Shown: piece after piece, positions 52,701 through 61,256 of the stretch
Position numbering within the stretch: the first letter of the stretch is position 1
Layout of the letters: every line of letters begins with the position of its first letter
Assembly: GCF_040436345.1 (NCBI RefSeq)
Contig: NC_133220.1
Span: forward strand, 9,927,664-9,991,663
Origin: Pagrus major
Taxonomy: Eukaryota > Chordata > Actinopteri > Spariformes > Sparidae
Reading direction: 5' to 3'
DNA: 64,000 nucleotides
Notes under the pieces: model-generated
The model's input: only the letters and a program-made list of their open reading frames with translations
Databases searched by the model: none
What the model was told of the DNA's origin: nothing
Made by a program: the position numbers and the translations under genes

Positions 52701-55145
52701 TACTTACAGGAACTGAAGCTGCGGAAGTTTGAAGACTTTGGATGGCAGCACAACTAATCTGTTCCTGTTCAGCTTCAGCACCAGCAGGGAGCTGGAGATG
52801 TTTTCAAAGCAGCCAGGCTCGAGGACGCTGATCCTGTTATTACTCAAATTCCTATGAGATAAAAGAGCAGAAACATTAGAGGTAAAATCAAGAAGGAGAA
52901 TAATGTTTGCTCCATAGTTACACCTACTGTGTATGTGAATATCCATAGAAGGAGGCACCACAAAGCCAGTTGGTCTACAACAAGATGATTTGCTGTGACA
53001 TAATAAGGATACCTGAAAATGTCTGGCATTGAATAGTACTACTTTGCTTAATATGTGTTCTGTAAAACAGCCATAAACACTATGTTATCTTACTGTTGTA
53101 TTATACAGAGCTCATTTTTCCTTCTAATACTGTTAGTTACTCTACAAATTCACCTGTCATAACAATAAACCAGTTTAAAATACAATAAGTGTGCTGTATT
53201 TTGCAACCTTGGTAGATAAATTAAATTTCTAGTTCTATTTCATTTTTTATTAAACTTGTACCGTTAGGCCATACTTGTAGATAATGTGTTCTTAAATTCC
53301 TTGATTAATAAAAAGTTAAATGAAGAAGATTTAAATAAGCTTTGTTGCTTACAGATATTTCAACTGCATGGAGGGGAAGGATCCAGCTTTGAGCTCAGAG
53401 ATGGAGTTAGATGTCAGGTCCAGAGTCTCCAAGGAAACGTATGGCTGTAGCTGATGCATCGACAGCTCCGAGATCCGATTGTGAACTCTAAATCATACAA
53501 AAATAATCAAGTATTAGTTTTCAAAGGCTTAATTACACTGATTACTGAGACAACCTATGTCTGTCTATGGTATACTCAAATCCCCCCATCAAGATGAGGT
53601 ACATGGTACGAAACCAATGTTTTGGTATTACTATACAAGAGACAAAAAGGCATGAAAACAGCATAAAAACAACATAAATAAACTAAAGGCTTATTTTGAG
53701 TATTTGTTTAAAGGAGCGACAGGGGAGACAAGAAAACCTGAAGGAGATTCTATACTTACAATGACAGCGAGGTGATATTTGGGGAAACATCTCCAAGATA
53801 GGGAAGACTGGTCAGCTCGTTATGATTCATGGTGCTGAAATGAAATTCAACATAACGTTAGTATCATATCAAAGAGGCTGCTGAAAAAACTGTGCAAATT
53901 GAAGTGGGCACAGTAAATGATTTAGATTAACATCCGTTGTATCAGTCAGATCACGGCTCACACTGCTTCTTCCCAAAAGTACTAGAAATTCGGAGTAATT
54001 AACTCCGGTCCTCCCTGACGTTATATTGCTCTCAGCTTTCAGTTTATTAGGTACGCCTAACTAATAAACTTACAAACTAATAAACAATACAACACAGAAC
54101 AGAGACAAATCCTAGCATCGTAAGTACTATAATGCTCCTTTCTTTTTGAAACGTTTTAAAGAAGTTATGATCATTTGGGAGACCGTATTAATATTAGGCA
54201 GTAAAACTCAACACCATAAACTACAACCTCCGAAGTGACCGCAAACACCTCTCTAGAAAGGTTCAACAACAAAATTAACATTATAACATCAGTGAAGTTA
54301 AGATTTACTGCAAGACTGTAGTATTAGACTATGTCAGTCACATTTTATACAGTGACTTGATAAATGAGGCCTGTACGTTTTTAAGCTTTTTGTACACATC
54401 AACTAATATTGCCTGTTGTGTTTATAAGCCATTATTGTCAACAGGAGTCATATTAATTTATTGTTTTGGTAATATGGTTTGATTTTATTGATGTGGACTA
54501 TTTAATGTTTCATATTACAATTCCAATGTCTGAATATTCTTAAGAATTAAAAGTTAATTGATCTTTAAAAAGGGTGTACTTGCATTACCATACTATTATT
54601 AATTACTAGTATACATTATTATTGCATCAGTGTCACAAAATGGTCTGAAAAATGGTCACAAATATTAATATTTCTGGGTATTTCTAGTAGGCTTTGTGAA
54701 AACCCAAGTAATGATCATTCTTTTAATGTCTTCATAAAAAAATAAGAGAAAATGGGAAAATATGCCCAAAGTCTATGTCTTTAAGCAAACCAAAACACAA
54801 ACACAATCTTATCAAGAGGGTGAACTGGATAAAACACATCTAAACGGGGTTTCTTGGTATGTTATGGTGCATGCTTTGGTGGAGCAACAAATCAGTGCTG
54901 TGGATTCAGTAGAGGACTAACTTCAACACACTTGTGTCTATCCGGCTGTGTACTTACACTTGGGATATCCCATCTGGTGGGTCCTGGGGAGCCGTCGACA
55001 GCCTTTTCCTGTTACAGTCCAGAATATGAACCTCATCTTGTCCTCTGGAGCACGAGCAAGGAGCGGGACAAGACTCAAGAGCCCAGGCACTCAAACTCAA
55101 CAGCATGAAGACAAGGGCCGAAGGAATGGGCCAACCTTCCGCCAT
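40392..55145 (-). CDS. lrig2: LRIG2, leucine-rich repeats and Ig-like domains protein 2 (18 coding exons found)
   Basis: Type I membrane glycoprotein of the LRIG family, which modulates receptor tyrosine kinase and BMP signalling at the cell surface (family knowledge). Coding exons in transcript order: 55145-54958, 53834-53760, 53487-53353, 52851-52708, 52475-52332, 52038-51895, 51586-51443, 48730-48650, 48270-48199, 47994-47926, 46576-46413, 46090-45779, 45060-44779, 44355-43915, 43733-43581, 42260-42120, 41870-41601, 40624-40392. All junctions have AG/GT borders and compatible phases. The sum is 3192 nt, or 1063 codons plus stop. Order: signal peptide, LRRNT, 14 LRRs, LRRCT, three Ig domains, membrane span at about 760-784, and a tail of about 280 residues. 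The ATG has A at -3 and G at +4. LRIG2 is chosen over LRIG1/3 from the Ig3, membrane and juxtamembrane sequence ([20 protein letters not shown]) and the neighbouring magi3. One LRR exon appears to be missing between the first two exons listed. Confidence 0.92.
43915..46090 (-). CDS. lrig2: lrig2 exons for three Ig-like domains and the membrane span
   Basis: Three phase 1-1 exons. 46090-45779 encodes Ig1 ([20 protein letters not shown]). 45060-44779 encodes Ig2 ([33 protein letters not shown]). 44355-43915 encodes Ig3 ([39 protein letters not shown]) and continues into the membrane helix, [20 protein letters not shown], followed by a basic stop-transfer MRRK. Paired cysteines and the DxGxYxC motif are intact in all three. 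The intron at 45061-45778 carries a probable interspersed repeat (about 45245-45665). The donor of the last exon is GTCAGC, weak but phase-consistent. Confidence 0.92.
46413..46576 (-). CDS. lrig2: lrig2 LRRCT exon
   Basis: This 164-nt exon encodes the LRR C-terminal cap, residues 399-453. It shows [18 protein letters not shown], then [13 protein letters not shown] and an FVC cysteine near the end, the four-cysteine LRRCT pattern. It enters in phase 2 from the last LRR exon and leaves in phase 1 through a GTCAGT donor, which is non-standard at +3 but usable. Phase 1 is kept by every later intron, as is typical of Ig-domain exons. Confidence 0.9.
47926..53834 (-). CDS. lrig2: lrig2 LRR exons (14 leucine-rich repeats)
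   Basis: Nine exons encode the solenoid, about residues 63-399. Their lengths are 75, 135, 144, 144, 144, 144, 81, 72 and 69 nt, the 24-residue-multiple pattern of LRR genes. All break two bases into a codon, usually a leucine in the LxL of the repeat. Recognisable stretches are [20 protein letters not shown] (52708-52851), [20 protein letters not shown] (51895-52038), [20 protein letters not shown] (51443-51586) and [13 protein letters not shown] (48650-48730). The repeats bind partner receptors outside the cell. The largest intron, 48731-51442, holds no coding sequence but contains a 75-nt direct duplication. LRIG proteins normally have 15 LRRs; only 14 are visible. Confidence 0.9.
50601..50975. 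repeat. Diverged 75-nt direct duplication in an lrig2 intron
   Basis: 50601-50676 and 50900-50974 share CTGTAGCT, TCCACAGA(T/C)GAGTTGT, AAGTA(A/C)AC and TTGTAATG in the same order and spacing. They are about 300 bases apart. Both lie in the intron 48731-51442. Confidence 0.6.
54958..55145 (-). CDS. lrig2: lrig2 exon 1: signal peptide and LRRNT cap
   Basis: This exon encodes residues 1-62 plus two bases of codon 63. A hydrophobic stretch at about residues 9-22 is the signal peptide. It is followed by CPAPCSC, the hallmark of an LRR N-terminal cysteine cap, with cysteines at 26, 30, 32 and 44 and an LDC before a basic RKR. The exon ends at a perfect GTAAGT donor (minus strand, 54957-54952), leaving phase 2. 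The ATG at 55145 is chosen because it starts directly before the signal peptide in a good context. The same frame upstream is closed by a stop near 55257. Confidence 0.88.
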
Positions 55146-55720
55146 TTTAAATGACTTCCTACTGGAGGCTACGTAGCTACGTGGCTAACTCGCTAAAACT
55201 GGCACGTTAACAGTTACAAAATCACCATTAAAATTGCTCCCGCGGTTTGATATCAGTCAAACGAACACATACTTCAGGTTTAAAGTGCCATTATTCCAGG
55301 CGGCTTTTATCCGACACGCTTGAGGCATCGCAGCAGATTTCTCCCCCCCTTCTTCCCAGTGCCTGGAATTCCTTCCGCTCCAATCTGGACACCCTCCCGG
55401 AGTTGCTAACGTTAACGCTGAAGTGATTTGGTCCCACAAATGCGCCACTTTCCACCGGACGACATCGGTTTTAACTCCACACTTGGTTGTCGTCGGATTG
55501 TATTGAACCAAATGAAGTATAATCCTTGCTCGGCTTGAATGTTTACAGTATTTTTCCTCCGTCTTTCTATCCCGAAAGAACAACAAAGCGCCTTGAGTTG
55601 ATGACATAGGATATCCTACACCCCGCCCCTTTCCAGCGTACTTAGTGTTTTTCTATTGGTCCGTGCTTACGCTTGTCAAATATATGCTGCGATTTGATTG
55701 GATGTCAGTCCAATATGTTT
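55146..55720 (-). promoter_or_regulatory. lrig2: lrig2 5' leader and CCAAT/GC-box promoter
   Basis: Read on the minus strand toward the gene there are two CCAAT boxes (near 55697 and 55657), then a GC box reading GGGGCGGGG near 55625, an NF-Y/Sp1-type TATA-less arrangement. CpGs are frequent down to the ATG at 55145. Transcription probably starts around 55580-55620, giving a leader of about 450 nt. No 5' non-coding exon was identified. The leader would contain an upstream ATG at 55607 opening 116 codons. Confidence 0.5.
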
Positions 55721-58009
55721 TTATGGTAGTCTACTGTACACAGCAAAAAGTTTTGCTCTTGTATGAATTGGTATTTCACATCCTTTGTGTTTATTGGTGG
55801 TAATTTCAGCTTTCTCTCTTTTAAGGATTTCATGTACAATTAAGAGTCTCTTAGGGTAGAATTGCAGCAGTTTGTAAAAAATAAAGTTATGCAACATGTG
55901 CCTGCAGGACAAGCTATGGGCTTTAATTTTGATCAGAAGCAGTAGTGGTAATAATAATTGTAAAGTTTGTATACAGAATCGTTCTAAACAAAGTTACAAC
56001 TCGGGGGGAAAAAAATTAAAACATCAGCAACGCAGAAAAAAGTAAAAACAATGAAATAAAATAAAATGTACCAGAATATAATACAATAAAAGAGAGGAAA
56101 ATAAAATAAATACACATAAATCAGATTAGACTTATAAAATGAAACTTTAGAATGTATTGATTTATTTTAGTATCAAAAGTATCATTGCTTTTTTTCACAT
56201 TCTGTTGATTATTATTACTTATTATTGTTATTTGTTAAATCATGGTAATATAATAAATATTGTGTTTGTGCTGTAAAACCTCTTTTTGGATAATATGTTT
56301 TAATTACCCTTGATTGTGTACTGTTAAACCTGAGGTCAAAATGGGGTTTCAAGTTCAGCTAGTGGAACAGTGTGACCATCCATTAAGGAAATGTGTGTAC
56401 AGAAGATGTGAGCATTTTCTATAGATTTCTTTCATGTCACTATCTCCTCAGCTGCAGTATGATTTAAGTCCGCTAAATAATATCAACATAATGGTTTTGC
56501 CTTCAGTGGTGGATTGTAACTAAGTACATTTACTCAAGTAAATCAAGTACATATCCATACAAATGTGCAAAAATTGTTAAAATGTATTGTGCAAGTCTCC
56601 AATAAAGTGCTGTTGCTCCTCTTAAAGTGTCTGTGCAATTATTAAAGTGCATATGTAGTCGCACTCAGTCCAAAGTGTGTGGTGCCATGCGTGCAAAGCC
56701 AGGTGACGATGTGCTCTTCGTCACATGCACCTTTTTAATATCAGATACCATAACACTTTTACTCAAGTAGCCTACTATTTGTGTGGGTGACTTTAACTTT
56801 TATCAAAGTAATAAGAATTTTACTCAAGTATGACATTTGGGTACTTTTTACAACACAGGGTAAAGTCTGCTTTGAATTCTTTCAGTGCATTTTTCTGCTT
56901 TACTAACACTTTCACTTAACAGCAGAGTTTTACTTGTAAGACAGTATTTATCAGGGTGGTATTTCTACTTTTGTAATCTGAATACTCTTCTCCACAACAT
57001 TACCATCTCAGAGACCAAATCTTACCAAGCAGCGGCCCGGGGCAGTTTTTCATAGCCTAATTTCCAATTGAATGAATGAATGGGAGGTACCGAGCAAATG
57101 CATCATCTGTCCAATCATCCAATCCAAAATCCCACTCTGCGAATACGAACCTCAAGGGCAGAGTTTGTCTCAAATTACATAGTGGGATCACATTCCAGCA
57201 CTACTTTGCCACCGCACATACTGTCGCTCCCGCATCAGTCTGTCTGAGGCAAACCGCAATCAACCATGTTTCAACAAGTCTCACAAACCGAGGTTCCTGC
57301 ATTCTTACAAAAAAGAAGAAAAGTAACTCCACAATTTGGTCGAACATGTCGCCTGGAACCAGATTATACGCAAAAAGTTCTTCATGTTCTTGGCACCCCT
57401 TTGGAGGCGAACCTGAACAGGTAAGACCGTCGATCGGACAGGAGAGCATGAAACGCCCTGCAAAGTAGACCTGTTGCATATATGTTGCATGTTATTAATG
57501 ATTAAGGAGCTGTTTGCTTTTACTTACTTTCATTCTACTGTGTGCAGCATTGGAGATAAAACGCCTTTTACATGTAGGTGAAAACTGTCTCCTTACTACT
57601 GCGCATGCGTGCGTACATAGATAATAAAACTACACTAATACTTCTGCAATGCACCACTTTAAATTAGTTAGGGATATTTTTTAGAGTTTCACTTGATTGT
57701 TTACTCTGTGACGAATCTGACTTTTTATTTTCTTTTTCGTTGTGTGAATATTGCTGCTCCCCAAAAATGATGCGACACATTTAATTTGGACTTTTATTGC
57801 ACATATGCGCTCATATCCCAATATATCCCGAACTGATTCTGAGTAGTGAATAGTGATGCAAAAGACAAAAGACACCTCAAAGCAAACAGTGTTGTTACCG
57901 AGGCTGTTGTAAATTATTGAAGTGCATGTCTTAATATAGGCTAAATAAATAGAGGAATGCTGAGGGGATGAGTAAACACAAGAGACAGAAGGGACATAGA
58001 GATAGCTGA
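55721..58009. other. Spacer between divergent lrig2 and padi2
   Basis: No gene is supported. The stretch is AT-rich at 55900-56330, contains a dispersed-repeat copy at about 56506-56860 and a moderately GC-rich unique part at 57030-57480. Short open frames on both strands at 57076-57480 resemble no known protein and are probably chance. Confidence 0.5.
56506..56860 (-). repeat. AAGTACTTGAGTA-type dispersed repeat between lrig2 and padi2
   Basis: It begins CAGTGGTGGATTGTAACTAA and GTACATTTACTCAAGTA, the inverse of the ends at 58940-58970, and includes two more ACTCAAGTA motifs. The family is common in fish. Boundaries are approximate. Confidence 0.5.
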
Positions 58010-58231
58010 CATGGACGGGGGGGAGGAGGAGGGTGGGGTTGGTGCAGTTGGCCGACAAATCAGCGAGCGGCTTGGACCTTAAGCACCTGCAGCCTTTATA
58101 ATCTCCTGTCGCCGTCACACCGGACAGTGTGCCAGTCAAGCCGTCTGCGTTTTCGCTTCCTGATACACAACAATAGCTGTGCATTCATTCAGTGCCAGTC
58201 TGTCTGCAGAGGAGCAGAGAGGACCGCAGCC
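58010..58231 (+). promoter_or_regulatory. padi2: padi2 promoter with TATA-like box, and 5' UTR
   Basis: A TATA-like TTTATAAT lies at 58095-58102, about 130 bases before the ATG. A start site near 58125-58130 would give a leader of about 105 nt without an upstream ATG. A G-rich run (58016-58044, GGAGGAGGGTGGGG) could serve as an Sp/KLF site. This contrasts with the TATA-less, CpG-rich starts of lrig2 and magi3 and fits a tissue-restricted gene; that last point is inference. Confidence 0.5.
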
Positions 58232-61200
58232 ATGATTCACCCCCGGACCCTCAGTGTAGATTATGATAGGACTGCAAAGGTTGTGTGCGTGGTCGGGTCG
58301 GAGCTCAATGTGAACCTGAGCAGGTAGGATCATATTTCAACCTGTTGATGAATACATACATGCACACACCCATACATGCACACACACACACGCGCGCGCG
58401 CGCATCCGTCTAGACTATTTGTGTTGCGAGTTGTTTGGTGATTTTGGGATGTTTAATCTAGAAATATTCTATTATATTATGTTCTATGCGTTACCTTGGT
58501 TACCACTGTCGTTATGGTAGTGGCTTCAGTGTGTAGCAGCGTTGTGAAAAGCACCCAAAGGTCACACATGAGTTAAAGTAAAGATATCAATCTTAAATCT
58601 GGTTTTGGTGAAAGTGAAAGTCAGCCATACAAGTTGTAGCTGAGTAAAAGTATTTTAGTATCTGATATTAAATGCACTTTTCTGGCAGTAACTGAAGCTG
58701 ATCATATTTACATTTAAGTATATGCATCATACTGTGGGTCGATAGATTAATGGGCTGGTCGATTATCAGATCCAGTATTCTGGTCATCAGAGTCAGTGTG
58801 ACTGAAAAGTAACTCTAAAGTTATCAAATGAATGTTGTGGAGTAAAAAGTGCACTATTCGCCTAAAGTAACAGAAAATGGAAATACTCAAGTAAAGTACA
58901 AGTACTTGAAAAGTGTACTTAAGTACAGAGTACCTGTACTTAGTTACATTCCATCACTGGCTATACTCAATGCTGAATATGTCCAATGTGTTGTATTTCT
59001 TATGCATCAATGAAGTAGCAGAAAATTGGAAGTAAAGTACAAGTACCATAAAGTTGTACTTAAGTACAGTAGTTAAGTACTTAGTTATATTCCATCACTG
59101 GTGTGTAGGCTGTGTCTCATTTCCAATTTTTGTTTCAAATATGAAGAGTTCAATAGACAACCAGTTCAGCAGTCAGAATCCAGAGCTATACGTTTAGATT
59201 TGATCCCTATTGTTATAAAACATACACTCAGTTGCTAAAACGTGTGCAGTCCTGCAGTAAATCCTAACATCTTGAAGGTGATAGTGATCAGTTTTTGTTT
59301 GAAATGTTTTAGGGAGGCATTGATTCAGTTTTATGGTCATTTGGACTTTGTACTTGTACCTAATAAACTGGCTACGGAGTGTATAATAACTCCATTATAG
59401 CCAATATCACGAGCAGCAGGAGACATTGTCATTCGTATGCAGATCCTGGTGATGGCGGCCCCGACGGTCTTTTGTTCTGAGGAGAAAAACAACAATCCTC
59501 TGTTGTTGCTGTCCAACAGGAGAGACGTTGTTATCCCCAAAGAAATGTGAGCTCTACTTTCTGCCAAATGTCTTCCTACACAACAGAACAGAGCGAGGAT
59601 AGTTTACACTGGGCCGAGTGTGTGACTGGCACACAGCCTTGACACCCAGGGGTGCTGACGGGTTATGGGAATATCTAAAAATGAAAGTGTAATAAAAGGA
59701 CACTAGAGGCCTTGTCTTGTTAAGGAGCTTTGTTTTCAAATCCTAAAGACAGATTCACATTGATAGTAAAGCAGTGCTCCTTATTGGTGGATCTCATCAT
59801 TCCTCCCGTCTTATCTTGCCATGAAGAGATCTCATTCTAGCTCTGGGCAAAATGCAAAGTTAATATGAGGTTTGAGGAGTTCAAGTAAGGAAAATCAAGT
59901 GGATATCTTCCAACGTTACAGTCTTTTTAGCATAAAATTCACTTTTTATGAGTGGTTTCTTGCCCTCAAAGGGAATTTTGTGCCCCATCATTTACAGTGG
60001 AGTCACATTTGGAAGGGATCTCGTCACAGTGTAGACAGAGAGAGGAACAATTGCAGCAACTGATAAATCTTTAATGTGCTTTTGTGATTATTGGTTATAA
60101 AAAATCACTGACCAGTGTAAGTTCATTTGCCCGTATGGTGCCTACTCTTCAATAAATACGTGGTAATGACATACTGCGGAATAGCTGACACATGGGAAAC
60201 CTGAGATCTAGTGGTGGTATAGTGTGAGACTGTCAGGTGTCTGGTCCTTAGGCAGAATACAGGCGTGTCCTCACTTGCGACTCATATCACCAAAAGATTC
60301 ATGTTCCAAAGAAATGTGTAGAACAAGTGCCCCTTTTTCTCATGGAGGCGTCTTGTCAGTGTTATCATACTCTGGAAGCGAGGCGTAGTGGGAATTTTAC
60401 CACCCGCTCTTCAACCTTTAACTTCCTCTGCAGTTTCTATCTGCATCACACCATAATAATGAGTTATTTTAATAAAAACAGTCACACATGTTTAAACCAT
60501 TTATCTCGAGTAACTCTTATCATGACTTCAGCTGCTACTTTGGCTTACCACCTGTTGAACCATGAAATCCGAGCTTGTGCGTTTGCTGCGCACGCCGACG
60601 CTCGTCCTGACTCGTATAGCACAAATATTTTCTCTCACCCGTACTTTGTGTTTAATACGGTCTGTTTGTGTTGTGTAAACAAGCTCTAACTTGCTTCCAT
60701 AATGTCCCGTTTGTCTTGGTTTCCCAGGAGTGCCCCTCCCAGCTGCAAGTTCTTCTCTGTGAAGTGCACTCCCAATGTTCAGTACAGCATCAGCCCCCCA
60801 CCCCAGGAGATGTCCCACCTCTCTCCCATCCCTCTCAGTGGAAGCCCAGTGCTGCTCATCAGCATGAGCAAGGCCAGCGAAACTGAAAATGATAACAAGG
60901 TAAAGTAGGTTGGAAGCGGATGACTCTGATGCAACAAAGTTTGAATCCCAGCTCCCCCCAGCTACATGTCGAAGTGTCCTTGAGCAAGATACTGAACCCC
61001 AAATTGCTCCTGATGAGCAGTTGGCACCTTGCATGGCAGCCTCTGCCATCGGTGTATGAATGTGTGTGTGAATGGGTGAATGTGGCAAGTATTGTAAAGC
61101 GCTTTGAGCTGTCAGTAGACTGGAAAAGCGCTATAGAAATGCAAGACCATTTACCATATAAATAACATGTGACTTTGTTTTATAAGCTGTCTGTCAGGTA

Positions 61201-61256
61201 CTATGATGAGAGTAAAAAAGTGGTGGGGACAGCAATCCTGCACCTGACAGCTGTTG
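58232..61256 (+). CDS. padi2: padi2 exons 1-3: N-terminal cupredoxin-like domain
   Basis: Exons 58232-58323, 60728-60899 and 61187-61256 encode residues 1-111, the first immunoglobulin/cupredoxin-like PAD domain. It starts [11 protein letters not shown] and includes [14 protein letters not shown] and RYYDESKK before AILHLTAV. This is the least conserved part of the family and supports the assignment mainly by position. Intron 1 (2404 bases) contains dispersed repeats. Intron 2 (287 bases) is mostly a SINE-like element. Confidence 0.88.

Noticed and set aside
43915..55145. LRIG1 or LRIG3 instead of LRIG2
   Set aside because: The Ig3, membrane and juxtamembrane sequences fit LRIG2 better, and the adjacent scaffold gene reads as MAGI3 rather than MAGI1.
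57076..57479. Overlapping open frames of 130 and 92 codons on opposite strands
   Set aside because: Mirror frames on both strands without a domain, in GC-richer spacer DNA, are expected by chance.
57681..58184. 167-codon open frame on the minus strand, one of the longest in the window
   Set aside because: It lies antisense over the padi2 promoter, has no recognisable domain or splice context, and its composition is that of chance.
58127..58231. Possible N-terminal extension of padi2 upstream of the ATG
   Set aside because: The frame is open to 58127 but there is no ATG before 58232, and the ATG at 58232 aligns with the start of PADI proteins.
60528..61088. 186-codon minus-strand open frame
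   Set aside because: It is antisense to padi2 exon 2 and continues through the SINE-like repeat, so it is a shadow frame.
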